This document shows positions 1-7,948 of a stretch of DNA of 53,925 bases, in pieces. A program made the translations under genes and the position numbers. How positions within the stretch are numbered: the first letter of the stretch is position 1; the number at the start of each line of letters is the position of its first letter. The notes beneath the pieces were generated by a model. The model was not told where the DNA came from and searched no databases. It saw only the letters and a list, made by a program, of their open reading frames with translations. The DNA is taken from contig NZ_AHAM01000076.1 of NCBI RefSeq assembly GCF_000236565.1, forward strand, positions 1-53,925. The letters run 5' to 3'. The DNA comes from Mesorhizobium alhagi CCNWXJ12-2. GTDB lineage: Bacteria; Pseudomonadota; Alphaproteobacteria; Rhizobiales; Rhizobiaceae.

Positions 1-1
1 T

Positions 2-418
2 GCAAGACCCGGTCGGGGATTTTCGGCCCGCCGCCATCCATCGTCTGCCAGCGCCGAAGAATCACAAATCTGCTCGGCAAACAGGCCCTGCCAGTCTTCG
101 CTGCGCCCGGCAAGCATCGAGCCGCGCCGCTTCGGGTGGCGTTATCTCGCCCGGCTGATGCGCGGACACGGGACGAGCTATGTCCGTCTCGCGAGAATCA
201 AGGGAACGCATTTCGACGCGGTGGACGGCACCACGGTGCGCACTATGGTTTTCAAGAACTTCCTGTGGCGACTGCGTAAGGAGGGTCTTATGGCCGCTTC
301 CGCACATGTTTTCTGGGACCTGGGGTTCTACGAAGCCGTCAATGAAGAGCAGGCGACTGCGCCGGTTCCGTCCCTCCAGCCCCTTGCGGCCAGCCCGGCG
401 CTCGACGATTCAAAGTGA
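2..418 (+). CDS. Possible glycosyltransferase C-terminus, cut by window edge
   Basis: The frame is open from the window edge to the stop at 416-418. The last ~100 residues (RRFGWRYLARLMRGHG onward, from about 124) have a basic, aromatic composition like the C-terminal tail of family 2 glycosyltransferases of exopolysaccharide clusters, and the next two genes make nucleotide sugars, which fits. No catalytic motif is inside the window, so the assignment is an inference. Up to about position 120 this frame has poor third-position G+C while frame 1 looks more coding, so a frameshift or a decayed gene is possible. An internal ATG at 158 could also start a short ORF. Confidence 0.35.
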   Translation, partial: ARPGRGFSARRHPSSASAEESQICSANRPCQSSLRPASIEPRRFGWRYLARLMRGHGTSYVRLARIKGTHFDAVDGTTVRTMVFKNFLWRLRKEGLMAASAHVFWDLGFYEAVNEEQATAPVPSLQPLAASPALDDSK

Positions 419-452
419 CCTGCCTTTTGGCGCGCCGCATTACTTGCGGCTG

Positions 453-1460
453 TCACGCGCGATAGTACTCGCGGTACCATACGATGAATCTGGCGATGCC
501 TTCCTCGATCGGCGTGCGGGGCCGGAAGCCGACTGCCTCGCCGAGGGCGTCGATGTCGGCATAGGTGCTTTCAACATCGCCCGGCTGCATCGGCAGCATG
601 TTCATGACCGCCTTCCTGTCCAGGGCCTTTTCGATGGCACCGATGAAATCGAGCAGCCGCACCGGCTGGTTGTTGCCGATATTGTAAAGCCTGTATGGCG
701 CCGACGAGACGGCAGGGTCCGGCTGCATCGGGTTCCAGTCCGGCGACGGCGTCGCGACCTTGTCGAGCGTGCGCACCACGCCTTCGGTAATATCGTCGAT
801 ATAGGTGAAGTCGCGTCTGTGCTCGCCGTGGTTGAACACGTCGATCGGCTCGCCTGCCAGGATCTTGCGCGTGAACAGGAACAGCGCCATGTCCGGCCGG
901 CCCCAAGGCCCGTAGACAGTGAAGAACCTGAGGCCGGTGACAGGAAGCCTGTAAAGATGCGCGTAGGCGTGCGCCATCAACTCGTTGGCCTTCTTCGTGG
1001 CGGCGTAGAGGCTGACCGGATGGTCGACGCTGTCGGAAACGGAGAAGGGCAGTTTGGCGTTGGCGCCGTAGACCGAACTCGATGAGGCATAGACAAGATG
1101 CTCGACGCCGGCGTGCCGGCAACCTTCGAGGATGTTCAGGAAGCCGGTGAGATTGGCGTCGGCATAGGCGTGGGGATTTTCGATCGAATAGCGCACGCCC
1201 GCCTGGGCAGCGAGATGCACGACCCGGTCGAAGCCGCCGCCGGAGAACAGGTCGCGCATGGCGTCGCGGTCGCCGACATCGGCCTTCAGAAAACGAAAGC
1301 CGGAACTCGTTTCGAGGCGCGCGAGCCGGGCGAGCTTCAGCTTCGGATCGTAGTAATCGCTGATGTTGTCGAGACCGACGACCTCGTCGCCGCGCTCCAG
1401 CAGTCTTTGCGCGACATGCGACCCGATGAAGCCGGCAGCGCCCGTGACCAGAATTCGCAT
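453..1460 (-). CDS. UDP-glucuronate 4-epimerase-like SDR
   Basis: A 335-residue extended short-chain dehydrogenase/reductase. The N-terminal Rossmann motif GAAGFIG is at residues 7-13, the active-site serines lie in YASSSSVYG (about 124-132), and the catalytic pair is Tyr152/Lys156 in YAATK. The segment AGVRYSIENPHAY (about 88-100) is typical of the UDP-glucuronate to UDP-galacturonate 4-epimerases (rhizobial LpsL group) that feed polysaccharide synthesis. The ATG at 1460 has a GGAGG-type ribosome site 5-10 bases upstream. It lies 9 bases downstream of the UDP-sugar dehydrogenase on the same strand, so the two are probably cotranscribed. Substrate is inferred from family resemblance only. Confidence 0.85.
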   Translation of the reverse strand: MRILVTGAAGFIGSHVAQRLLERGDEVVGLDNISDYYDPKLKLARLARLETSSGFRFLKADVGDRDAMRDLFSGGGFDRVVHLAAQAGVRYSIENPHAYADANLTGFLNILEGCRHAGVEHLVYASSSSVYGANAKLPFSVSDSVDHPVSLYAATKKANELMAHAYAHLYRLPVTGLRFFTVYGPWGRPDMALFLFTRKILAGEPIDVFNHGEHRRDFTYIDDITEGVVRTLDKVATPSPDWNPMQPDPAVSSAPYRLYNIGNNQPVRLLDFIGAIEKALDRKAVMNMLPMQPGDVESTYADIDALGEAVGFRPRTPIEEGIARFIVWYREYYRA

Positions 1461-1469
1461 GGCTGCCTC

Positions 1470-2786
1470 CTAGAGACGTAAATCGCTTGCGGCGGCGGGG
1501 AAGACGCCTTTGACATCGAATACGACCCCGCCCGGCGCGACAAAGCGGCGGATCGCCTCGCTGCCTTGCGCCCGGAAGCGCTCGTGGGCGACGGCGAGGA
1601 CCACCCCCTGATAGTCACCCGCCTGCGGGTCGGTCTGGAGTTTTATGCCATATTCGGCCTCGGCCTCCTGCGGGTCGGCCCAGGGATCGTGTACGTCGAC
1701 ATCAATGCCGTAGCTCGAAAGTTCCCTGACCACGTCGATCACTCGGGTGTTGCGGATGTCGGGACAGTTCTCCTTGAAGGTGAAGCCCAGCACCAGGACC
1801 CGCGCCTGCGGTGCGTTCAGTCCGCGCGACATCAGCAGGCGCAGCAGGCGCGATGCGACGACCTCGCCCATGCCGTCATTGATGCGCCGTCCGGCCAGGA
1901 TGATTTCAGGATGATGGCCGACTTCCTGCGCCTTGTGCGTCAGATAATAGGGGTCGACGCCGATGCAGTGGCCGCCGACGAGCCCCGGCCGGAAGGGCAG
2001 GAAATTCCACTTGGTGGCGGCGGCTTCCAGCACGCTCAGCGTGTCGATGCCCAGCCTGTTGAACAGGTTCGAAAACTCGTTGACGAGAGCGATGTTGACG
2101 TCGCGTTGCGTGTTCTCGATGACCTTGGCCGCCTCGGCGACGCGGATCGACGGCGCTCTGTAGGTGCCGGCGGTGATGACCGAGCTGTAGACCCGATCGA
2201 CCAGATCGGCGGCTTCCGGCGTCGACCCGGCAGTGACCTTGACGATCTTGTCGACCGTATGCTGCTTGTCGCCCGGATTGACCCGCTCCGGGCTGTAGCC
2301 CGCGAAAAAATCGATATTGCAGACGAGCCCCGACGCTTGCTCGATCACCGGCACGCAGTCTTCCTCGGTGGCCCCGGGATAGACGGTCGATTCGAATACG
2401 ACCACATCGCCCTTCGAGATGACCGCGCCGATGGTCTCGCAGGCGGCCTTGAGCAGGCTGAGGTCGGGCCGCTTGGCAGCGTCGATGGGCGTCGGCACCG
2501 TGACAATGTAGAAATTGCATGACTTCAAATCGTCGGGCGAGGCCGTGAAATCTACCGATGTCGCGCGCAACGCCGGCCGATCGACCTCCAGTGTGCGGTC
2601 GACGCCTTCGCGCAATTCGGCGATGCGTTTCCCGCTGACGTCGAACCCCGTCACGGGAAAACGGCTGGCGAAAAGCACGGCCAGCGGCAATCCCACATAG
2701 CCAAGACCGATTATCCCGATCCGTATATCGCCAATGTCATTCACGATCGCGCACGCATGCCCTTCGATATCGACTTCGTCGGTCAT
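1470..2786 (-). CDS. UDP-N-acetylhexosamine dehydrogenase-like (TviB/WbpO type)
   Basis: A nucleotide-sugar dehydrogenase of the UDP-glucose/GDP-mannose family, which oxidises the C6 hydroxyl to a carboxylate in two NAD-dependent steps. From the ATG at 2786 it is 438 residues: NAD motif GLGYVG at 27-32, the ESTVYPGAT motif, and the catalytic cysteine at 274 in [12 protein letters not shown]. The overall form resembles UDP-GlcNAc/GalNAc 6-dehydrogenases (VipA/TviB/WbpO). A GTG at 2849 would add 21 charged residues with no similarity to the family, so the internal ATG is preferred. With the downstream epimerase it would supply an acidic sugar for capsule, LPS or exopolysaccharide. Confidence 0.85.
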   Translation of the reverse strand: MTDEVDIEGHACAIVNDIGDIRIGIIGLGYVGLPLAVLFASRFPVTGFDVSGKRIAELREGVDRTLEVDRPALRATSVDFTASPDDLKSCNFYIVTVPTPIDAAKRPDLSLLKAACETIGAVISKGDVVVFESTVYPGATEEDCVPVIEQASGLVCNIDFFAGYSPERVNPGDKQHTVDKIVKVTAGSTPEAADLVDRVYSSVITAGTYRAPSIRVAEAAKVIENTQRDVNIALVNEFSNLFNRLGIDTLSVLEAAATKWNFLPFRPGLVGGHCIGVDPYYLTHKAQEVGHHPEIILAGRRINDGMGEVVASRLLRLLMSRGLNAPQARVLVLGFTFKENCPDIRNTRVIDVVRELSSYGIDVDVHDPWADPQEAEAEYGIKLQTDPQAGDYQGVVLAVAHERFRAQGSEAIRRFVAPGGVVFDVKGVFPAAASDLRL

Positions 2787-2982
2787 AGACGATTTCGACC
2801 CTGGCTCAAGCGATTTCGGGCCGAGTGAGTTGTCCCTATCGCGATCCACATGAGGCGCTTGTGTCGAAAGATACGCCGCCGTAGGCGAATGAAAAAAGCG
2901 CTGGCACTAACGCCGTGGTTGTGGCTGAATGCCCTTGGGCATCACGATTGTCAGCGTCGGGGCGACGGTTGGAGGGTTTCCA

Positions 2983-3948
2983 GTGGTAGGAAAACGCTTG
3001 CTGCGGCGGAGCGGCGTTGCTCTTGTTTCTCTTATGACGTTTTGCAGTACGGGTTTTGCAGCCGACCTCGTGGTCGGCATGCCCAACTGGCCGTCGGGGC
3101 AAGCCTCTGCCAACATCATCAAATACGGCATCGAGAAAAAGCTGGGCCTCGATGTCGAAGTCCGGGAAATGGGAACGCTCATCATATTCGCCGGGCTGGA
3201 TTCGGGCGAAGTCGACGTCCACCCGGAAGTCTGGCAGCCCAATCTCGATTCGGTCGTCAAGAAGTATGTCGACGAGAGAAAGTCGGTCCAACTCAGCCCG
3301 AAGAAGGTGACGGCCACGCAAGGGCTCTGCGCGACCCGCGAAACCACCGAAAAGTTCGGCATCAAGGACGTTGCGGATTTGAAGGATCCGGAGAAGACGG
3401 CCGTGCTCGATACAGATGGCGACGGGCAGGGCGAAGTCTGGATCGGCGCGGAGACGTGGTCGTCGACCCCCATCGAGAGAATCCGGGCGCGAAGCTACGG
3501 TTACGCCGAAACGGTGAAACTGCTCGAGATGCCGGAGGATGTCGGCATGGCGGCGGTCGATGCAGCCGCCGCGACGAACACGCCGATCGTATTTTACTGC
3601 TACAGCCCGCATCATGTTTTCAATCTGCACGAAATCGTGGAGTTGACCGAGCCGGAACACGACCAGGCCAAGTGGAACATCCTTCTGCCCGCCGACGACC
3701 CGGCGAACTGGCTCTCCAAATCATCTGCGCCGGTGGCGTGGGCGCCGTCGCATTTCCAGATCGCGTTCGGGACGAAAACGGGCGAGCGACTGCCGAAGGT
3801 CGCGTCGTTTCTCTCCAACATCGATTTCACACCGGAGGAGATCACGGAGATGAGCTACGCGCTCGAAGTGGAAAGGCAAGATCCCGCGGCGTATGCCCAG
3901 CAATGGATCGCAACGCATGCGGACCGGCTGGAAGCCTGGTCGAAATAG
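2983..3948 (+). CDS. Glycine betaine/choline-type ABC substrate-binding protein
   Basis: A periplasmic binding protein of the OpuAC/ProX family (about 321 residues). It starts with a signal peptide (KRLLRRSGVALVSLMTF, cleavage near STGFA-A) and then the family opening VVGMPNWPSGQA, with later motifs VDVHPEVWQPN, Trp-rich ligand-cage positions and VAWAPSHFQ. I place the start at the GTG at 2983 because GGAGGG (2971-2976) sits 6 bases upstream; an in-frame ATG at 2929 would put about 18 residues in front of the signal sequence. No permease or ATPase gene is adjacent, so it is an orphan binding protein or works with a transporter encoded elsewhere. The ligand (betaine, choline, proline betaine) is not resolved. 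Confidence 0.8.
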   Translation: MVGKRLLRRSGVALVSLMTFCSTGFAADLVVGMPNWPSGQASANIIKYGIEKKLGLDVEVREMGTLIIFAGLDSGEVDVHPEVWQPNLDSVVKKYVDERKSVQLSPKKVTATQGLCATRETTEKFGIKDVADLKDPEKTAVLDTDGDGQGEVWIGAETWSSTPIERIRARSYGYAETVKLLEMPEDVGMAAVDAAAATNTPIVFYCYSPHHVFNLHEIVELTEPEHDQAKWNILLPADDPANWLSKSSAPVAWAPSHFQIAFGTKTGERLPKVASFLSNIDFTPEEITEMSYALEVERQDPAAYAQQWIATHADRLEAWSK

Positions 3949-3962
3949 AGCGAGGCGGCGCC

Positions 3963-4649
3963 ATGGCATTTCTCTCCCAATCCCGCGGCCGCACCTTCGG
4001 CGCGAAGATAGCAGCCTGCCTTGCGCTCGGCGTTGCCGTTTTCGCTACGCTAGCCTATGCCGCCGAGACGCAGATATTCGATCCGAAAACCCGCAAATGG
4101 GTTGAGTACGACCGCAAGAAAGCGCGCTCGTACTACGCCGCGCACAAGCAGGTGCCGGAAGCGTTCCGCCGTCAGATCGTGAAGTTCAGGACCGCGGAGA
4201 AGCCGGGAACCATCATCATCGACGGCAACCAGCATTTCCTCTATCTCGTCCAGCCCGGCTTCACAGCCATTCGCTACGGGATCGGCGTCGGCCGCGAAGG
4301 CTTCGGCTGGGCGGGAATCGTAAAGGTCGGCCGCACCGCCGAATGGCCGACTTGGACGCCGCCTGCCGAAATGGTCGCCCGCGATCCGAACGCCAGGAAA
4401 TGGGCCGGCGGTCAGCCGGGCGGGCCGGACAATCCTTTGGGAGCACGGGCGCTTTATCTCTACCAGGGCGATCAGGACACGATCTACCGTATCCACGGCA
4501 CTCCGGAGCCGTGGACGATCGGGCTCGATGTTTCGTCGGGGTGTATCCGGATGAACAATGACGACGTCACCGACCTTCACTCCCGGGTTGCCGTAGGGGC
4601 AAAGGTCATCGTCTTGATGCAGGGTGCTTCGCTGTACAAAGGAGTTTGA
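3963..4649 (+). CDS. L,D-transpeptidase (YkuD/ErfK family)
   Basis: A 228-residue exported enzyme. The signal peptide ends near AYA-AET (residue 33). The catalytic YkuD domain spans about 83-220, with His178 in IHGTPEP and the nucleophile Cys194 in SSGCIRM, the family signature HGT...SSGC(I/V)RM. These enzymes cross-link peptidoglycan (3-3 bonds) or attach lipoproteins to it in the periplasm. The start ATG lies 14 bases after the binding-protein stop, with GAGG a few bases upstream, so the genes may be cotranscribed. Such proteins are numerous in Hyphomicrobiales and their individual roles are usually unassigned. Confidence 0.88.
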   Translation: MAFLSQSRGRTFGAKIAACLALGVAVFATLAYAAETQIFDPKTRKWVEYDRKKARSYYAAHKQVPEAFRRQIVKFRTAEKPGTIIIDGNQHFLYLVQPGFTAIRYGIGVGREGFGWAGIVKVGRTAEWPTWTPPAEMVARDPNARKWAGGQPGGPDNPLGARALYLYQGDQDTIYRIHGTPEPWTIGLDVSSGCIRMNNDDVTDLHSRVAVGAKVIVLMQGASLYKGV

Positions 4650-4655
4650 CCGCCA

Positions 4656-5003
4656 ATGTCCACTGCCTTCGCCGCCGGATCGCCCATTCGAGCTTCGAAC
4701 CGCAGCCGCGCGACCATCTTTGCGATGATTCTTGCGGCGACGCAGGTCGTCGGTTGCGTATCAGACAGCGGACCTGCACCCGACACGGTGCGCAACACCG
4801 GTCAGACGGCTCCGGCCGACCTGCAATTGACCTGTGCGTCCGCAGCGGCCACGCCTTTGGGCGTCGACAGCGCCGCCGTCCTACCCGTCAGTTCGTCCCA
4901 GATCGACGCCCAGACGTTCCAGGTCGTGCTGGAATCCGGCGGCGCCCGGGCCAACTGCGTCGTCGACACCTCGGGGAATGTGATTTCCGTGCAAAGGGCT
5001 TGA
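4656..5003 (+). CDS. Small hypothetical lipoprotein
   Basis: A 115-residue protein that I do not recognise beyond its export signal. After a basic N-terminus (RASNRSRAT) comes a short hydrophobic stretch (IFAMILAATQ) ending in a lipobox-like VVGC, making Cys34 the likely lipidated residue. The mature part is Ala/Ser/Val-rich with two further cysteines (in LTCAS and ANCVV) that could form a disulfide. It starts 6 bases after the L,D-transpeptidase stop, which suggests translational coupling and an envelope role. No catalytic motif is visible. Confidence 0.65.
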   Translation: MSTAFAAGSPIRASNRSRATIFAMILAATQVVGCVSDSGPAPDTVRNTGQTAPADLQLTCASAAATPLGVDSAAVLPVSSSQIDAQTFQVVLESGGARANCVVDTSGNVISVQRA

Positions 5004-5080
5004 GTCTTCGCCTCGCGTCCGCCGCTTTGGTGCGGCCGGTACTCGGCATCGTTAGCAAGACAATGCCTATTTCGATTTGA

Positions 5081-5197
5081 CGAGTCCCAAATGGTGGTAG
5101 GCGCGGTGGCTATGCCTTCGGCACTACTGGAAACTCAGGGTTGCCGCTGTTGATCTGGTTCTTCGTCGTGGCGGTCTTCAGCGTGCCGCTGATCTGA
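5081..5197 (+). pseudogene. Hydrophobic C-terminal tail without a start codon
   Basis: A 38-codon open stretch bounded by stops ends in GLPLLIWFFVVAVF...PLI, a convincing single membrane segment preceded by Gly-rich GGYAFGTTG. It has no ATG or GTG before the hydrophobic part and no ribosome site, so it reads as the remnant of a small membrane protein gene, not a working one. Chance cannot be excluded at this length. Confidence 0.2.
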
Positions 5198-5315
5198 CGA
5201 CGCCGTTTCAGGCCACTTCCGCCGTCTCTTGAGCCCCTGGCTGCAACGACGAGGTCACGCATGGCCGCTATACGCTGAGGCGGGAAGCATCAGGATCAGG
5301 GTGAATTGAACACGC

Positions 5316-5351
5316 AAAAAAAGCCCGCTGCGGGAGGAGGTGCAGCGGGCT
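5316..5351 (-). terminator. Intrinsic terminator of the small RNA
   Basis: A ten-pair G+C-rich stem (AGCCCGCTGC with its complement) closes a ten-base loop and is followed on the minus strand by seven Us (A5316-A5322 on the plus strand, the outermost A pairing into the stem). It doubles as the third functional hairpin of the small RNA. Confidence 0.9.
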
Positions 5352-5425
5352 CTATTGAGGCGAACCCGGGAGGAGGTGAGTTCGCTTTGGCCGGCATCGC
5401 ATCTGGGAGGAGTAGATGGCCGACA
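5316..5425 (-). ncRNA. NfeR1/alpha-r14-type small RNA with three CCUCCUCC-loop hairpins
   Basis: Read on the minus strand this ~110-base stretch folds into three successive hairpins, each presenting an anti-Shine-Dalgarno motif. Hairpin 1: outer stem 5419-5424 with 5390-5395 (one G-U), inner stem 5414-5418 with 5400-5404, loop ACTCCTCCC. Hairpin 2: six pairs, 5380-5385 with 5360-5365, loop containing CCTCCTCCC. Hairpin 3: ten perfect pairs, 5342-5351 with 5322-5331, loop ACCTCCTCCC, followed by seven Us. This architecture matches the rhizobial alpha-r14 family (NfeR1 in Sinorhizobium, linked to osmoadaptation and nodulation), which base-pairs with ribosome sites of mRNAs, many encoding transporters. 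A promoter and terminator flank it at the right distances. Identification is by structure and motif, not by a covariance search. Confidence 0.85.
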
Positions 5426-5431
5426 ACGCTT

Positions 5432-5460
5432 AATCTAATCCTCGCCCATAGATTGGGCAA
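5432..5460 (-). promoter_or_regulatory. Sigma-70-type promoter of the small RNA
   Basis: On the minus strand TTGCCC (5455-5460) and TAGATT (5432-5437) are separated by 17 bases, each matching 4 of 6 consensus positions. The predicted start, about 7 bases on, falls at 5424-5426, exactly at the base of hairpin 1. Confidence 0.6.
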
Positions 5461-5492
5461 TAGGACAACCTGCCTGACTCTTGTGCAGATTG

Positions 5493-5640
5493 TCGCAGCA
5501 GGTTTTCTCGATCCTCGAGGCGCTCGTGCGCGAGGGCGGCAAGACCGTCGTTGCGGTTACCCATGATCTCGACATGGCGGCCCGCATGGATCGCCGCATT
5601 CACCTGGTCGATGGGATGATCGAGAACGGGGGAGCGGCCT
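5493..5640 (+). pseudogene. C-terminal remnant of an ABC transporter ATPase
   Basis: The translation around 5499-5640 reads VFSILEALVREGG-KTVVAVTHDLDMAARMDRRIHLVDGMI, which is the stretch after Walker B in LolD/MacB-type ATPases, including the H-loop histidine (VTHD) and the closing D-G-x-I. The Walker A, signature and Walker B motifs are absent; upstream of about 5490 the sequence is the promoter side of the small RNA gene. The frame stays open to 5879 but loses all similarity and runs into the end of the cyclase gene on the other strand. It is therefore a truncated relic. Confidence 0.7.
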
Positions 5641-5790
5641 TGAAGCGGGAGGGGCGTTCCACAGTGATCGATCGGTCACTGTTATCCGGCGGCTCACTGG
5701 CTGAAGTGCTGATCGAGGATCCGCACACGACGACGATTTGCCCACCCGACCAATGTTCTCAAGGCCCGAGCCAGCCGCCGATCGTATGGG

Positions 5791-7710
5791 CTATGCTGCC
5801 CGCTTCCTTTCGCGATTCAGCCGCTCTGCCGTCTCTGGCGCCTCAGCCTGTGCCAGCTCGGAAAGAAAGCGCTCCATAAGCGGCGAGTTGCCGAACCTGC
5901 GATAGTCCCGTTCGGCCATGAGCGAAAATTTCGGATTGGCATCGAGGAGGCGAGCCATCGTTGTCCGCGCTTCGCCCAATTCTCCCTGGTTAACCTGAAC
6001 GGCGGCAAGGATCAAAAGGCAGTTCGAGTCTGCCGGCGCGCGCAGGAGGCATTCTGCGAGCACCGTTTCGGCCTCGGTCACGCGCCCGGCTGCGTAAAGC
6101 GCCTGGCCATGGACGTAAACATAGTATTCAGGCGCCATCGGATGCAGACGTCGGGCACGTTCCGCGTTGGCGACAGCATCCTCGTAATCGCCAAAACGCA
6201 CCTGGGCCTTGGCCAGCGCCATGAGGCTGTCTGGATCGTTTGGGTTCAGTTCGACTGACTGCCGGGCTGCCCGCATGCTTTCTTCGTAGTCTCCTTTGGC
6301 CGACAGTCCGAAGCTGAGCACCTGATATCCAATGGGCAGGTTCGGGCTGAGACGTATCGATTGCCGCGCCTCGCTGAGCCCCACATCGACGTCGGTCTGG
6401 GTTGCTCGGCCGCTTACCCCTTGGACGAAGTCGACGATATAGGTCATTCCCAAATAGGCGCGTGCGGCGGCGTAGGCGGGATCGAGTTCAAGCGCCCGCT
6501 GATAAAGCGCGCGTGACGCCAGAAGGTCGGCCCCGTCGGATGACCCATGCTTGTATCGGTCGCGCGCTTGCAGGACCAGATCGTAGGCTTGCAGATTTTC
6601 CGTCGGTTGATCCGAGGCTTCGGCCACTTCGGATTCGCGGACGTAGGAAACAAGGTGCGCCACGATCTCGGAGGTCAGGTCGGTCTGCACTGCAAAAACG
6701 TCCTCGACGCGCCGATCGTAGCTGCGTGACCAGAGATGAGCTCCGTTTCGGGTGTCGATAAGCTGCGCGACGACGCGGAGTTGATCGCCTTCACGGCGCG
6801 CGCTGCCCTCGACGATGTATGCGGCGCCAAGCCTGGCGCCGATTTCGCGGATGTCGACGGCCTGCCCTCGAAAGGCAAAGGAAGAATTTCGGGCGATGAC
6901 CTGAAGTTCGGCGTTTCGCGCAAGTTCGGTGATGATGTCTTCCGTGAGGCCGTCGGCGAAGTAGTTCTGACCGTCGTCGCCGCTCATATTGTCGAAAGGA
7001 AGCACGGCGACTGAAGGCCGAGCATCGGCGCTCTGAACGCCGGAAAACCAGGCAAGGGACGGCGCAATGCGGCCTCTCATATCCGACAACCATTGGTTTT
7101 CGGGGACCGTCGCTGCAACAACCGCAATGGCGGCCAAACCGCCGGCACAAGCCAATATCGCTCGGCGACCGGTTGGCGCGATGCGCTGCACCCAGCCCAC
7201 CGTAGCTCCCAGGTCCCGCTGCTTCGGTCTGACGACATAGACGTCGATTGCGTCGGGAATATTCTTCGCTTTCCGAAGACCTATCCGTTGGAAATATTGA
7301 TCGCGATTCCTGTCGGCGCTGCGCACGACTGCGGCGCTGACATAAATGCTGCCCGGCTCCGCCATGGTCTCGAGTCTTGCCGCGACATTGACCCCGTCTC
7401 CGAAAACGTCCCCGTCTTCTATTATGACATCGCCCAGATTGAGTCCGATCCGAAGCTTGAGGGGAAGTTTGGCAAAGCCGTCCTGAATGTCGACCGCGGC
7501 ATCGAGCGCCTCGTTGACGCTGGGAAATGCCGCCAGAAAGCCGTCGCCGGTATTCTTGAATATCCGGCCCTTGTGACGCTCGAAAACCGGTCGGACCACT
7601 TCGTCGAAGGCGCTACGCAAATCCGCGTAGGTTGCCGTCTCATCCTCGGCCATGAGGCGGCTGTACCCGACGATGTCACCGGCGACTATGGCAGCAAGTT
7701 TACGTTCCAT
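5791..7710 (-). CDS. Class III adenylate cyclase with TolB-like domain and TPR repeats
   Basis: A 639-residue protein. The cyclase domain is residues 5-165: metal-binding Asp12 (VAGDIVGYSRLM) and Asp56 (NTGDGFLAAF), purine-contacting Lys52, and the D-x-x-G-x-x-V-N-x-A-A-R-L segment at about 101-113. One membrane helix follows (about 183-202), then a TolB-N/FlgO-like domain beginning PSVAVLPFDNMSGDD (about 235-360) and at least five TPR-like units to near the C-terminus. This layout is common in rhizobial cyclases that make cAMP in the cytoplasm and sense through the extracytoplasmic C-terminal part. The ATG at 7710 has GAGGG upstream; an in-frame start 13 codons earlier is less likely. Confidence 0.88.
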   Translation of the reverse strand: MERKLAAIVAGDIVGYSRLMAEDETATYADLRSAFDEVVRPVFERHKGRIFKNTGDGFLAAFPSVNEALDAAVDIQDGFAKLPLKLRIGLNLGDVIIEDGDVFGDGVNVAARLETMAEPGSIYVSAAVVRSADRNRDQYFQRIGLRKAKNIPDAIDVYVVRPKQRDLGATVGWVQRIAPTGRRAILACAGGLAAIAVVAATVPENQWLSDMRGRIAPSLAWFSGVQSADARPSVAVLPFDNMSGDDGQNYFADGLTEDIITELARNAELQVIARNSSFAFRGQAVDIREIGARLGAAYIVEGSARREGDQLRVVAQLIDTRNGAHLWSRSYDRRVEDVFAVQTDLTSEIVAHLVSYVRESEVAEASDQPTENLQAYDLVLQARDRYKHGSSDGADLLASRALYQRALELDPAYAAARAYLGMTYIVDFVQGVSGRATQTDVDVGLSEARQSIRLSPNLPIGYQVLSFGLSAKGDYEESMRAARQSVELNPNDPDSLMALAKAQVRFGDYEDAVANAERARRLHPMAPEYYVYVHGQALYAAGRVTEAETVLAECLLRAPADSNCLLILAAVQVNQGELGEARTTMARLLDANPKFSLMAERDYRRFGNSPLMERFLSELAQAEAPETAERLNRERKRAA

Positions 7711-7882
7711 GTCGTTACCCTCGAACCCGCCGCGGCAATGAGATAGCACGCGTAAACTGGTCTAGCCATTCACGTCAGTGTGTCCGAGGCGCGGTTGCCC
7801 AAGCGGACCCCATTCAACTCTAAAATGCGGTTGGGCGGTGACACGGAAAACCGATTCAACCAGCCCTGGCGAAGCGCCCTTC

Positions 7883-7908
7883 GGAACAAAATGACGGAGC
7901 GCCGCGTT
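7883..7908 (+). promoter_or_regulatory. EcfG (general stress response) type promoter
   Basis: GGAAC (7883-7887), 17 bases, then CGTT (7905-7908): a full match to the GGAAC-N16/17-CGTT consensus of alphaproteobacterial EcfG sigma factors. Initiation near 7915 would give a leader of about 33 bases ahead of the cytochrome c ATG at 7949. Confidence 0.75.
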
Positions 7909-7948
7909 CGATTGATCTCACGGACTAAGTTGGGAGGAGGACGGCGAC

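Noticed and set aside
2850-3962. Long plus-strand frame running into the L,D-transpeptidase (apparent 599-residue protein)
   Set aside because: The first ~370 residues are Arg-rich shadow translation of the binding-protein gene; the real start with signal peptide is the ATG at 3963.
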